A DNA stretch of 64,000 nt from Gehongia tenuis (GCF_014384795.1 NZ_JACRSR010000001.1:1054001-1118000), one strand, 5' to 3'. Counted from the first letter of the stretch, positions 44,961 through 53,421 are shown. Numbers and translations are program-made. The notes: generated by a model not told the origin, from the letters alone.

Positions 44961-47544
44961 AGAATTGATTCAGAGAAATCTGATAGAAGCTCCTGAAAAA
45001 ATGGGCGACTGGAATTTTTACAATATTGGTGCTACAACACTAAAAGCCCTGAAGGGTGCGAAAATTATCCCTGATCGTGATTATGATGAGTATGAAAAGA
45101 AGAAACCAGATGCTTTGATTGTAAAAAAGCCTTTGGTTATTGCGGCAATTGAATACAAACAACCGAAAGAACTTCGTACAGACAAACAGGTTGCTACAGC
45201 TATTGCTCAGGAATTGGGCACTGCTCAGGCTCTGCAAGCAAAAATTTACATTGTTACTGATGGAAAGAAATCTTATTGGATAAACCCTGTAACAGGTAAT
45301 GAAATTCTTCAAGAAGATGGAAGTAGTATTACTCTGAATTTCGATAAGAAAAGTACAGAGTGCATCACTTTGATTAACAAAATCCGAGCTTCTATCAATG
45401 CGACCAATGACCAAATCAAAGCTGCGGCAACGGTAGATCCATTACCATTGGCTGAAAAGGTGTGGCAGGATCTTTGGGCAGTATCAGGAGCAACACCGGA
45501 AAACTGCCTGTATACCTTTGTGGAGATATTCATCTTTAAATACCTTAGTGATTTGGGCGTTTTAAGAGGAATGTACTCATTCTACGATTTATTGGGGAAA
45601 TATGCGGGTAATAATGATAATGAGGTTCTTGAATATTACGCTTCTGTTGTACGTGTAAAAATCAAAGAGCTGTTCCCTGGTAACCCTAAGGACAAGACAA
45701 CAATTATCAATGGTACAATCTTTGTTTCCAAAGATGATAAAGCTGTTTCTGGTTATGCAACTGTTTTCAGAAGGATTTTAAATAGATTTAATGAGTTTGG
45801 TACTCTTGAAAATATCGATTATGATTTTAAGAGCAAGTTATTCGAGACCTTCTTGAAAGAATCTATTAGTAAAAAGAACTGGGGACAGTACTTTACCCCG
45901 TTGAAGGTTGTTCGATCTATTGTCGATATGGTTGAGATTACCCCCGGTATGGAAATTTGTGACCCCGCTTGTGGTGTGGGTAAGTTTTTGCTGGAGCCGA
46001 TATTGCATGATTTACATCGCTTCTATGCGGTTGAAAATGACGAGTTGAAACCTCAGATTACATTGCATGGATTTGATAAAGGTTTCGATAAAGATGAGCA
46101 GAAGACAATCATCCTTGCGAAGGCGAATATGTTGATTTATATGTCTGGTGTAATAAAGGAACACCCAGATATGACAAAGAAATTTGCACAGTTGTTTAAT
46201 GATACATTTCTGCTTCAAACGAACTCTATCCTTGGTACGTTAGCAAAACCAATCAAGGATAAATTTGATTTAATTCTCACAAATCCGCCATATGTTATGA
46301 GTGGAAGTAGCAATCTAAAGGAAGAAATTGCAAAGCAGCAGGAATTAAAGGATTATTTTGCTGTTAGCGCAATGGGCATTGAAGGTCTGTTCATGGAATG
46401 GATTGTTCGTGCATTAAAGCCAGGCGGAAAAGCATTTATTGTTGTACCGGATGGTATTATGAATCGCAGTAATGATAAAAAGTTGCGAGACTTTATACTC
46501 GAACAATGCTTTGTGGATGCTGTGATTTCTTTGCCGTTGAATACTTTCTTCACGACAAATAAGAAAACCTACATTTTGGCTCTTACCAAGAAAGTGGCTG
46601 TAAATGTAGGCGGCGTAGATACACTTGAACGACAGACAACGCCGGTGTTTACGTATTTGTGCTCTGAAATTGGAGAAACAAGAGACGTATATCGTTTTGA
46701 TATAGACCGGAACGATTTGGAAACTGCTTCTGATCTCTTTAATATGTTTAAGGGAGCAAAAACAAAATTTAAAACCAGCGATAAACGCTGTAAAATCGTT
46801 GATATTGGTGAATTTGTTGATGCTACTCATTGGTGTATAGATCGTTGGTGGTCGCATGAAGAAAAAATTGAGCTTGGCATTGAAGATAGTGTGAAGTCTG
46901 TCGATGTAGACACATTTAGAACCATGCTCAGCGATGTAACAGCTGCCTTGTCTGAGTTAGACGAACCACTCTGTGAAATTTCCAGAGACGATGAAGATAA
47001 AACTGTGATGACGGCGGATTTTAACCTAATTGATCTCTTTGATATTTACCGTGGAAGTGGAAAATATACAAAAGCGTATGTGCAAAAGCATAAAGGCGAG
47101 TATGGTCTGTTCTCTGGCAACACATTTGGAAGGTTTGCAGATATTGATGCCTTTGATTATGATATGCCATGTCTTACTTGGGCAATCGATGGCTTAGCTG
47201 GCTATATAATGATTCATGACGAGCCATTCTCTGCAACAAATCATCGTGGAGTGTTGGTGCCGAAAGTTGACAATTTAAATCTGCAATATGTTAAATATGT
47301 TCTGGAACCAATTTTTAGAGAGTTGAAAAAAGGACGTCAGGGTTTGAACGGGGAGAATGAGTACACTTCGTTGCCACCGTTCATGATTAAATCTGTAAAA
47401 ATACCGATTCCGGTTGATAACGAAGGTAATATCGATCTTACAGCGCAAGAAGATGTTGCGAATAAGTATTTAGCTATTGAAAGATGCAAGAAAGAGATTT
47501 CTGAGAAACTTGAAGCGCTAATTGGACAAAAAGTAAAAATCTAA
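44953..47544 (+). CDS. Single-polypeptide restriction-modification enzyme (nuclease-methylase-specificity fusion)
   Basis: An 863-residue protein. The N-terminus has a PD-(D/E)xK pattern: P52-D53, then E67-Y68-K69 (IAAIEYKQ), as in HsdR_N nucleases. A type I HsdM-like helical region and N6-adenine methylase domain follow, with SAM motif DPACGVGKFLLEP near 337 and catalytic NPPY at 444-447. From ~640 on is a target-recognition-like domain (LIDLFDIYRGSGKYTK, LTWAIDGLAGYI). The layout matches type IIG enzymes. I start at ATG 44953, 9 nt after AAAGGAG. AT-rich and clearly foreign cargo; probable phage defence. Confidence 0.82.
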   Translation: MSEELIQRNLIEAPEKMGDWNFYNIGATTLKALKGAKIIPDRDYDEYEKKKPDALIVKKPLVIAAIEYKQPKELRTDKQVATAIAQELGTAQALQAKIYIVTDGKKSYWINPVTGNEILQEDGSSITLNFDKKSTECITLINKIRASINATNDQIKAAATVDPLPLAEKVWQDLWAVSGATPENCLYTFVEIFIFKYLSDLGVLRGMYSFYDLLGKYAGNNDNEVLEYYASVVRVKIKELFPGNPKDKTTIINGTIFVSKDDKAVSGYATVFRRILNRFNEFGTLENIDYDFKSKLFETFLKESISKKNWGQYFTPLKVVRSIVDMVEITPGMEICDPACGVGKFLLEPILHDLHRFYAVENDELKPQITLHGFDKGFDKDEQKTIILAKANMLIYMSGVIKEHPDMTKKFAQLFNDTFLLQTNSILGTLAKPIKDKFDLILTNPPYVMSGSSNLKEEIAKQQELKDYFAVSAMGIEGLFMEWIVRALKPGGKAFIVVPDGIMNRSNDKKLRDFILEQCFVDAVISLPLNTFFTTNKKTYILALTKKVAVNVGGVDTLERQTTPVFTYLCSEIGETRDVYRFDIDRNDLETASDLFNMFKGAKTKFKTSDKRCKIVDIGEFVDATHWCIDRWWSHEEKIELGIEDSVKSVDVDTFRTMLSDVTAALSELDEPLCEISRDDEDKTVMTADFNLIDLFDIYRGSGKYTKAYVQKHKGEYGLFSGNTFGRFADIDAFDYDMPCLTWAIDGLAGYIMIHDEPFSATNHRGVLVPKVDNLNLQYVKYVLEPIFRELKKGRQGLNGENEYTSLPPFMIKSVKIPIPVDNEGNIDLTAQEDVANKYLAIERCKKEISEKLEALIGQKVKI

Positions 47545-47545
47545 A

Positions 47546-47584
47546 CAAATCAGCCGAGCAGCTACCACTGCCCGGCTGATTTTC
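47546..47584. terminator. Terminator between the R-M gene and the convergent tnpV pair
   Basis: AAATCAGCCG (47548-47557) pairs with CGGCTGATTT (47573-47582) around a 15-nt loop, with T-rich flank on the plus side. Confidence 0.7.
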
Positions 47585-47589
47585 GTTCG

Positions 47590-47853
47590 TTATTCTTCCA
47601 TGACTTCTATCATCATCCTGGCCCCCAGCTTGAAGCTGTTCTGGAATAGCAGGCACTCTGCCATAGTCTGATATTCACGAACAGCATCTGTGTAGCGGGA
47701 AAACAGGTCCTTTTGTTCGTCCGTCATAGATGCCAGAAGCTTTTCTTCGTTCTTGGTAATCAAGCGAAACGCTTCTTTGTATTCCTTACAGGCGGATGTG
47801 TCATAGTCGGTCGGCTCAATATTGCCATACCAGAATTCTTCCAGTAGCTTCAT
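47590..47853 (-). CDS. Small helical protein downstream of tnpV (DUF6809-like)
   Basis: An 87-residue soluble helical protein (MKLLEEFWYGNIEPTDYDTSACKEYKEAFRLITKNEEKLLA...). The ATG at 47853 has GGGAGGG 6 nt upstream and overlaps the tnpV stop by 4 bp. Proteins of this type accompany TnpV in clostridial mobilizable elements and prophages. The family label is tentative and the function unknown. Confidence 0.65.
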   Translation of the reverse strand: MKLLEEFWYGNIEPTDYDTSACKEYKEAFRLITKNEEKLLASMTDEQKDLFSRYTDAVREYQTMAECLLFQNSFKLGARMMIEVMEE

Positions 47854-48239
47854 ACCGTACCCTCCCCATAGATCAGTTCTTGGAGAACAATTTCTTCGGC
47901 TCGGTTGCGGATACTGTTCATGGCTCCGACCCACGCCATCTGATTCTGTGCTTTAAGCTGCTCTGTGATACCTTCTTTTTCTGCCATCTGCTTTATTAGC
48001 AGAGCAAGCCTGTCCTGTGCTTGAGCATCAATCTCAGTCAGATAGCTGTACAGCTTGCAGCTGAGAACCAAATCTGTGTACAGTACCGGGCGGTACTCCT
48101 TGATGTAACCAAGCTGCCTTCTGCCCCAGATACCGATAGGGCGTTCTTCGGTGTCCGGCAGAACCAGACAAGGGATGTAATAATCCCCTTGCAGTTCATA
48201 CCAAAGTTCGTTGCTGTTGTCGTAGATGTATTTTTCCAT
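47850..48239 (-). CDS. tnpV: TnpV-like mobile-element protein
   Basis: A 129-residue protein beginning MEKYIYDNSNELWYELQGDYYIPCL, the characteristic TnpV opening, with PIGIWGRRQLGYIKEYRPVLYTDLV and ITEQLKAQNQMAWVGAMNSIRNRAEEIV. TnpV was named from Tn4451-like mobilizable transposons; its biochemical role is unclear to me. GGAGG precedes the ATG by 8 nt. It is the last gene before the right end, transcribed inward. Confidence 0.85.
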   Translation of the reverse strand: MEKYIYDNSNELWYELQGDYYIPCLVLPDTEERPIGIWGRRQLGYIKEYRPVLYTDLVLSCKLYSYLTEIDAQAQDRLALLIKQMAEKEGITEQLKAQNQMAWVGAMNSIRNRAEEIVLQELIYGEGTV

Positions 48240-48328
48240 AGTGCTAACCTCCGTGTATTATTTGTTTGAAATAGTTGCGAGTGGCTTTGAGGTGAATCAG
48301 CCAGCGGAGGTTTGTAGTATTGTAGCCG

Positions 48329-48347
48329 TGGCTACAAAATGGCTACA
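48329..48347 (+). repeat. Right copy of the 19-bp integrase arm-type repeat
   Basis: Identical to 39433-39451 and in the same orientation. An inverted TGTAGCC unit lies directly before it (48321-48327), making TGTAGCC-GT-GGCTACA. The rest of 48240-48449 holds no gene. Confidence 0.8.
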
Positions 48348-48449
48348 GAATTCGTAAAGACGCTACGGATAGCGTGAAATATGTGGAATGTGTGGATGAA
48401 AAGCGTACTTTCAGTGCATAAAATCACGAGAAATCAAGGTCTGGCAGTC

Positions 48450-48461
48450 GAGTGGGAATAA
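48450..48461 (+). repeat. attR core of the integrated element
   Basis: GAGTGGGAATAA, the exact copy of the guaA end at 39352-39363. Host sequence resumes after it. Confidence 0.85.
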
Positions 48462-48482
48462 TCCGCTGATGCAAAACATCGG

Positions 48483-48513
48483 GAAGGCTGGGGCAGCCCC
48501 AGCCTTCTTTTTT
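48483..48513 (+). terminator. Displaced native terminator of the pyrG-guaA unit
   Basis: GAAGGCTGGGG (48483-48493) and its complement up to 48507 form a strong GC-rich stem followed by TTTTTT, 21 nt past attR. No gene is transcribed into it from the right direction now except through the element, so it is best explained as the guaA terminator before insertion. Confidence 0.8.
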
Positions 48514-48556
48514 AGTCCTTATTTTCATGCTTCTCATATGGTTGTCCAGGGCAACC

Positions 48557-48586
48557 TTGACTTTCATATCCGTCCCATGCTATATT
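48557..48586 (+). promoter_or_regulatory. Promoter of the NimA-like gene
   Basis: TTGACT (48557-48562), 18-bp spacer and TATATT (48581-48586). A CCATTCC/GGAATGG dyad lies in the ~110-nt leader (about 48631-48656). Confidence 0.65.
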
Positions 48587-48695
48587 ATCGATATCCTATT
48601 TGCCGCCGGGTAAAAAGCGTCTTTTGACCATTCCATTAGGCCTTTGAAGGAATGGGCATGGGACGTTTTATTATTATTTGAAAAGAGGTGCCCCC

Positions 48696-49184
48696 ATGTT
48701 TCGAGAAATGCGCCGCAAAAAACAGCTCTTGCCCCTCGAAGAAACCATCGCCGTATTGGACCGGAGAACATCCGGTGTGCTGGCCCTCTCCGGAGATGAC
48801 GGCTACCCTTACGCTGTGCCGCTCAGTTACATCCACTGCGATGGCCGGCTCTATTTTCATTGTGCCAAGAGCGGACATAAGTTGGATGCCCTCTTGGCGA
48901 ATCCCAAAGCTTCTTTTTGTGTCATCGATCTGGACGACGTGGTTCCTGAGGAATACACCACGTATTTCCGCAGCGTGATCGTCTTTGGCACCCTTCGCGT
49001 TTTGGAGGACGAGGGCGAAAAGCGGAGGGCGATTGAAAAGCTGGCAGCTAAATATTCCCCCGATCATGAAGAGGGGCGCCTAAAGGAGATCGACCGGGAA
49101 TTTAAAGTGCTCTGCATGTTGGAGATGTCCATCGAGCACATGACCGGCAAAGAGGCCATTGAGCTTGTGAAGCAAAGAGGGTAG
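48696..49184 (+). CDS. NimA-like pyridoxamine 5'-phosphate oxidase-family flavoprotein
   Basis: A 162-residue split-barrel protein beginning MFREMRRKKQLLPLEETIAVLDRRTSGVLAL, with DGYPYAVPLSYIHCDGRLYFHCAKSGHKLDALL, the pattern of the NimA/5-nitroimidazole-reductase-like group. It should bind FMN. Proteins of this group are very common in anaerobes and most have no proven role in drug resistance, so I do not infer a phenotype. The ATG at 48696 has AGAGGTG upstream; a TTG 18 nt earlier is less likely. It converges on the MerR gene with only 5 nt between. Confidence 0.85.
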   Translation: MFREMRRKKQLLPLEETIAVLDRRTSGVLALSGDDGYPYAVPLSYIHCDGRLYFHCAKSGHKLDALLANPKASFCVIDLDDVVPEEYTTYFRSVIVFGTLRVLEDEGEKRRAIEKLAAKYSPDHEEGRLKEIDREFKVLCMLEMSIEHMTGKEAIELVKQRG

Positions 49185-49189
49185 CCCAA

Positions 49190-49567
49190 TCACCATTCCA
49201 ACTCCCCCTCCTTGTCTCGGAGCAGTGTATCATAGTTGTCAATTTTACGGTTTAATTTATCCAGAGTACCCTTAAGCTCCCCGATTTTATCCGCCAGAAT
49301 ATCCCGCTGCTCCATTAACAGCGCCTTTCGTGCCGCATGGGTACTGTCTCCCTGGCGAAAAAGTCTGTTGTATTCGACCAAGATCTCAACGGGGAGCCCA
49401 GCTCCCCGCATACATTTGGCAAATTTGACCCATCGAAGGCTGGCATCATCGTAGTTACGGATGCCAGCCTTATTCCTTGGCACCGGCGGAATAAGTCCAA
49501 TCCGTTCATAATATCTCAATGTGTCTGCGGATAAGCCCGTTTGTTTGCTCACTTCCGCAATCGTCAT
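49190..49567 (-). CDS. MerR-family transcriptional regulator
   Basis: A 125-residue MerR protein: N-terminal winged HTH (MTIAEVSKQTGLSADTLRYYERIGLIPPVPRNKAGIRNY), then a long dimerisation coil (residues ~75-120). One cysteine (FAKCMRGAG) sits where AdhR/NmlR-type aldehyde sensors also have one. It starts 12 nt after the aldo/keto reductase gene in the same unit. The unit's promoter has a 19-bp MerR-type spacer and dyad, so autoregulation is likely. A matching promoter precedes the other reductase gene at 10.5 kb. Confidence 0.9.
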   Translation of the reverse strand: MTIAEVSKQTGLSADTLRYYERIGLIPPVPRNKAGIRNYDDASLRWVKFAKCMRGAGLPVEILVEYNRLFRQGDSTHAARKALLMEQRDILADKIGELKGTLDKLNRKIDNYDTLLRDKEGELEW

Positions 49568-49579
49568 CCTCTTCCCCTC

Positions 49580-50758
49580 CTAACCATTTACCGAATGATT
49601 CTGAATGCGCTGCGCAAAATCCTTCAGGATTCCCGGTATATCGATACCCTGCGGGCAGATTCTCCTGCACGCACCGCAGCCAAGGCAGGCGCCGGGCAGC
49701 TCCCCCGGCGTCATAGCGTCCAGCGTGAAGCGCACCGTCCCCATACCGTCATGCTTCAGCTCATTGTACATGGAGATGAGTTTGGGAATATCAAGGCCCT
49801 GCGGGCATTCCTCCATGCAGTACCGGCAGCCGGTGCAGGGCACCAGATCCGCCATCATGCCCACCACTTTTTCCAAAAGCGCCCGTTCCTCCGGAGTCGT
49901 GGGGTCCTCTCTTGAAAACAGCGTCAAATTTTCCTTCAGCTGTTCCATTGTCGTCATGCCGCTGAGAACCACCTGCACATTGGACAGCGATTGGAGAAAC
50001 CGAAAAGCCCAGGATGCAATGGTGTCCTCCGGCCGGGCTTTTTTCAGCATGGCGCCAGCCTGCGGCGGCAGCTCAGCCAGCCGGCCGCCCCGACATGGTT
50101 CCATAACCATCACAGGAATACCGTGTTCCGTCAAAATTTCATACTTTCGTTTTGCGTCCTGCAGTGACCAGTCCATATAGTTGAGCTGAATCTGGGCAAA
50201 TTCAAAATCATCCCGCCAGTTCAAAAACCTTTCGATCGTCTCCGCCCGGCCATGGGCGGAAAAACCAAGATGGCGAATCCAGCCCGCCTTCTTTTGCTGA
50301 AGAAGATAATCTACCACCGCCAGATCTTCATCGGTATAAAAATCGTAGGAGGTCTCACAAAGATTGTGCAGCAGGTAAAAATCAAAATAATCCACCCGGC
50401 ACTTCTCCAGCTGCTCCAAAAAGATCTCTCTCGGCGTTTTTACCGCCATCGAGGATAAATAACCGGAAAACCCCACTCTGCCGTTTCGATAGTACATCAT
50501 ATGCCCTGGCATCTTGGAGGCGAGATACCAGCTGTCCCGGGGAAGTTCGCTCAGCACTCTGCCCATGAATTTCTCCGACTCGCCCTCGTGGTAGCGGTAC
50601 GCCGTATCAAAATAATTGATCCCCTGTTCATAGGCATACTCCACCAGCTCTCTTGCTTTGACCTCATCGATGGGCCCTCCTTTGCCTGCGGTGGGCAGAC
50701 GCATGCTTCCAAATCCGAGGGCGGAGAGCTTCAATTCCTGAAAGGGTTTATAAATCAT
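49580..50758 (-). CDS. Aldo/keto reductase with C-terminal 4Fe-4S ferredoxin domain
   Basis: A 392-residue oxidoreductase. The AKR barrel starts MIYKPFQELKLSALGFGSMRLPTAGKGG, with Asp/Tyr in INYFDTAYRYHEGESEKF, Lys in YLASKMPGH and His in DFYLLHNL. After residue ~310 come two cluster motifs: CTGCRYCMEECPQGLDIP and CLGCGACRRICPQGIDIP. These are three-Cys-plus-CP ferredoxin patterns. The enzyme probably draws electrons from ferredoxin-like partners. The unit includes the MerR gene downstream and a MerR-type promoter upstream. Substrate unknown. Confidence 0.92.
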   Translation of the reverse strand: MIYKPFQELKLSALGFGSMRLPTAGKGGPIDEVKARELVEYAYEQGINYFDTAYRYHEGESEKFMGRVLSELPRDSWYLASKMPGHMMYYRNGRVGFSGYLSSMAVKTPREIFLEQLEKCRVDYFDFYLLHNLCETSYDFYTDEDLAVVDYLLQQKKAGWIRHLGFSAHGRAETIERFLNWRDDFEFAQIQLNYMDWSLQDAKRKYEILTEHGIPVMVMEPCRGGRLAELPPQAGAMLKKARPEDTIASWAFRFLQSLSNVQVVLSGMTTMEQLKENLTLFSREDPTTPEERALLEKVVGMMADLVPCTGCRYCMEECPQGLDIPKLISMYNELKHDGMGTVRFTLDAMTPGELPGACLGCGACRRICPQGIDIPGILKDFAQRIQNHSVNG

Positions 50759-50791
50759 CCAAATCCGTCCTTTCTCTCCATTCTTATCTTC

Positions 50792-50822
50792 AGCTTAGAC
50801 CTTAGAGTGTACTCCAAGTCAA
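50792..50822 (-). promoter_or_regulatory. MerR-type promoter/operator of the Fe-S aldo/keto reductase unit
   Basis: TTGACT (50817-50822), 19-bp spacer and TAAGCT (50792-50797) on the minus strand. The dyad CTTGGAGT-AC-ACTCTAAG (50801-50818) fills the spacer. Same architecture as 10483-10513. Confidence 0.85.
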
Positions 50823-50839
50823 GGGCATACGGTAAAAAC

Positions 50840-50868
50840 TTGTAATCGGCTATTGCCTAGGATATAAT
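50840..50868 (+). promoter_or_regulatory. Promoter of the nucleotidyltransferase gene
   Basis: TTGTAA (50840-50845), 17-bp spacer and TATAAT (50863-50868), divergent from the reductase promoter and 32 bp before the ATG. Confidence 0.72.
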
Positions 50869-50900
50869 GAGCATCATAGATTGAAAGGACTTATTTTTCC

Positions 50901-51977
50901 ATGGACGAAATGACAAGGCGCGCCTTTTATGCCCGAAACGACCGCATCGTCGCGGCCATCATTCAAAGAGCTCAAAAGCAGTGCCCCGGTTCGCTGGCCC
51001 TTATCGGCGTATTCGGTTCCTTCCTGACAGGGGCTGTTCATGAGAAATCCGATCTGGATCTTCTGATCGTAGTTAATGATGAACGGGGTTCGAAGGCGCT
51101 TTCCCAGTGCTTTATCATGGACGGCATTGGGTTTGACCTGTACTGCACCCCCTGGAACGCCTTGGAAGCGGATGCAAAATACACGCACCCGCATCTGCTG
51201 AAGCTTATGAATTCAAAAATTCTTTATTGCGGGGACGAGAGCTATCAGCAGCGGCTTCAAGCACTGCGGGACGAGGCACGCCAAAGAATGGCCGGGGCTC
51301 TCTCCTGGAGCGTGTATCACGCCGCCCAAAACTATCTGTCGTCGGCGCTCAAAGCGCTGGGCGCCCTCACCCTTTTGGAGGACCCCGCCTCCTGCCGCTA
51401 TCAAAGCGTTTTTTTGATCCATGCCCTGGAGGACGCTCTATGCATGCTCAATCAAACTTATTATCAGTTGGGCACTAAAAAACGGAGCGAGGAACTGGCT
51501 TCCTTCCCCCGTCTGCCCGCCGATTTTATGAACGTCCACCGCCGGGCTGTGGAGGCCGATACTTTATCCGAAATCAAGGAAAGCTCCACTCGGCTTGCCC
51601 GCATTGTAAACGCCTATTTTGAAGATATTAAGGCCGGTCTTGCGCGGCCCGCGCCCACCGCCGGCGATCTTCGGGGCAGCTATGAGGAGATGTTCTCCAA
51701 CTGGCGCAACAAGATGCGGCGGGCGGCTAAGGAGAACGATCTGTATCTATCGCTCACCTCAGCCGCCGCTTTCCAGGCCTGTCTTTTGGAATTCTCTGAA
51801 CTTTTTGACCTTCCCTCCTTCGACATGATGAGCCGCTTTGAGTCCAAGGATCTGATAAAATCGGCCGAGGCCTTTGACGCAGTACTGGACGCCTATCGCG
51901 GTGAATATCGGAAGGCGGGCCTGACCGTTCAGCAATATACCGGTATTGATGACTTTGAGCAGCAGTACAATCCGTAG
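50901..51977 (+). CDS. Nucleotidyltransferase-fold protein
   Basis: A 358-residue cytoplasmic protein. Residues ~30-60 carry the pol-beta nucleotidyltransferase motif GVFGSFLTGAVHEKSDLDLLIVV (GS...DLD metal-binding), with a third acidic residue likely in GIGFDLYCT. The rest is helical and resembles the helical partner domain of aminoglycoside-type or toxin-antitoxin nucleotidyltransferases, with no signature I can name. GAAAGG is about 13 nt before the ATG. It may transfer a nucleotide to a small molecule or protein; the target is unknown. Confidence 0.8.
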   Translation: MDEMTRRAFYARNDRIVAAIIQRAQKQCPGSLALIGVFGSFLTGAVHEKSDLDLLIVVNDERGSKALSQCFIMDGIGFDLYCTPWNALEADAKYTHPHLLKLMNSKILYCGDESYQQRLQALRDEARQRMAGALSWSVYHAAQNYLSSALKALGALTLLEDPASCRYQSVFLIHALEDALCMLNQTYYQLGTKKRSEELASFPRLPADFMNVHRRAVEADTLSEIKESSTRLARIVNAYFEDIKAGLARPAPTAGDLRGSYEEMFSNWRNKMRRAAKENDLYLSLTSAAAFQACLLEFSELFDLPSFDMMSRFESKDLIKSAEAFDAVLDAYRGEYRKAGLTVQQYTGIDDFEQQYNP

Positions 51978-52056
51978 GTCTCCTCCGCACCAAATCTCCT
52001 TGTATGAAATAGAGTAAAATGTACCCCTCTATACTTCGTATGAAGGAGATGAACCC

Positions 52057-53271
52057 ATGAAAAAAGTTTTGATGCATGTAACGGTCGTCGTGTGTATGAT
52101 CGCTCTGCTGTGCTGTTCAGCCTATGCGCTGCCCGCATCCAATGAGCGCATCTACAGCGGTATCGATGTCAGTGTATGGCAGGGGGATATCGATTTTGAA
52201 GCCGTGCGCCAGGATGGAATCGAGATCGTCTATATCCGATCCAGTTCCGGCAGCAACTTCGTCGATCCAAACTTTGAACAAAACTATGAAAGGGCCAAGG
52301 CCGCCGGTCTGTCCGTTGGCTTCTATCACTATGTGACGGCCCGCAGTGAGTCTCAGGCCCGTTATCAGGCCGAATTTTTCGCCTCCTTGGTTCACGGCAG
52401 GGATTACGATTGCCGTCTCGCCATGGATTTCGAGGATTTAAGGGGGTTGTCCCGCAGCGAAATCAATGCCATTGCCAACGCCTTTCTCGAAACCCTGGAG
52501 GAAAAGGCGGGAAGCGAGCTTGTCATTTACAGTGATGCCTACAACGCTGAGAACGCCTTTGACAAAAGCCTCACCCGCTATCCCCTTTGGATCGCCCAGT
52601 ACGGTGTGGCCCAGCCTTCCGATCGCACTCAATGGTCCGAATGGGTAGGCTGGCAGTACACCAGCAGCGGCAGAATTTCGGGGATTTCCGGAAACGTGGA
52701 CCGCGACCGCTTTACCGAGGACATTCTTTTGACCTCAAAGCCCGATCCCAACCGGCCCAGGCCGGAACCGTCCGCTCCTGGCAAATCAACAATTTCTTAC
52801 ACCGTGAAGCGAGGCGATACCCTCTATGCCATCGCCAAGCTTTACCACACCAGCGTATCGGCACTGGTCCAGGAAAATGATATTGCCAATCCCAACCTCA
52901 TTTATCCCGGTCAGGTCCTTAATATCACCATCCATGACGACGTCACGCGGATATGTGAATACTACACCGTGCAGCGGGGCGACACCCTTTACGCCATTGC
53001 CCTGCGCTACAACACCACCGTTTCCGCATTGGCCAGCCGTAACGGGATCTCCAATCCCAATTTGATCTACCCCGGCCAAAGACTGTGCGTAAACACCCGC
53101 CAGGATGGCAGCGAGCCTTTAAATCCCGCCCGGACTTACACCGTGGTGCGGGGCGACACTCTTTATGCCATTGCCCTGCGCTACAACACCACCGTTTCCG
53201 CTCTGGTTCAGGCGAACGGGATTGCCAACCCCAATCGAATCTATCCCGGTCAGGTGCTTCGCATTCCCTAG
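52057..53271 (+). CDS. Secreted GH25 lysozyme with three LysM repeats
   Basis: A 404-residue exported muramidase. A signal peptide covers residues 1-26 ([19 protein letters not shown]). The GH25 barrel (~30-225) has the N-terminal Asp in [19 protein letters not shown] and the catalytic pair region [10 protein letters not shown]. Three LysM repeats follow, each starting Y-T-V[10 protein letters not shown] and ending IYPGQ-x-L, at about 248, 306 and 361. The last two are nearly identical, indicating recent duplication. It should bind and cut peptidoglycan in cell-wall turnover. A strong terminator follows. Confidence 0.93.
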   Translation: MKKVLMHVTVVVCMIALLCCSAYALPASNERIYSGIDVSVWQGDIDFEAVRQDGIEIVYIRSSSGSNFVDPNFEQNYERAKAAGLSVGFYHYVTARSESQARYQAEFFASLVHGRDYDCRLAMDFEDLRGLSRSEINAIANAFLETLEEKAGSELVIYSDAYNAENAFDKSLTRYPLWIAQYGVAQPSDRTQWSEWVGWQYTSSGRISGISGNVDRDRFTEDILLTSKPDPNRPRPEPSAPGKSTISYTVKRGDTLYAIAKLYHTSVSALVQENDIANPNLIYPGQVLNITIHDDVTRICEYYTVQRGDTLYAIALRYNTTVSALASRNGISNPNLIYPGQRLCVNTRQDGSEPLNPARTYTVVRGDTLYAIALRYNTTVSALVQANGIANPNRIYPGQVLRIP

Positions 53272-53286
53272 ACGTATTCTATGAAG

Positions 53287-53320
53287 AAAAGGGACACTTT
53301 CAAGGAAGTGTCCCTTTTTT
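53287..53320 (+). terminator. Terminator of the GH25 gene
   Basis: AAAAGGGACACTT (53287-53299) and AAGTGTCCCTTTT (53306-53318) form a 13-bp stem with 6-nt loop and T-run. The AGGGACACTT core is identical to the terminator at 8284. Confidence 0.88.
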
Positions 53321-53392
53321 CGCAGCGCTTCGCTGGAAAACGGTATAAAACCGAACATTTTTATAAAAGGTATGGATAATTTTCGTATACCC

Positions 53393-53421
53393 TTGGCAAA
53401 ATTCCCAACTCCATGTATAAT
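53393..53421 (+). promoter_or_regulatory. Promoter of the purA operon
   Basis: TTGGCA (53393-53398), 17-bp spacer and TATAAT (53416-53421), 58 bp before the purA ATG. The short leader has a perfect GTCTTTCC/GGAAAGAC hairpin (53440-53458) before the ribosome site. Confidence 0.8.

Larger units (their letters stand above)
39364..48461. mobile_element. Integrative mobilizable element in the 3' end of the second guaA
   Basis: About 9.1 kb bounded by a 12-bp direct repeat (39352-39363 and 48450-48461). Near each end sits an identical 19-bp TGGCTACAAAATGGCTACA. Contents in order: tyrosine integrase, XRE regulator, small HTH protein, RepA-like ATPase with iterons, an 84-residue protein, candidate oriT, MobV relaxase, HTH gene plus single-chain restriction-modification gene, DUF-like gene and TnpV. 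There is no conjugation apparatus, so it would need a helper. It is more AT-rich than its flanks, most clearly in the cargo gene. The 3' end of guaA is a known integration site for genomic islands. Confidence 0.9.

Noticed and set aside
39364-48461. Prophage
   Set aside because: No capsid, terminase, portal or lysis genes; relaxase and TnpV indicate a mobilizable element.
48696-49184. Nitroimidazole resistance gene
   Set aside because: The fold family matches NimA-like proteins, but most members are general flavoproteins, so a resistance call is not supported.
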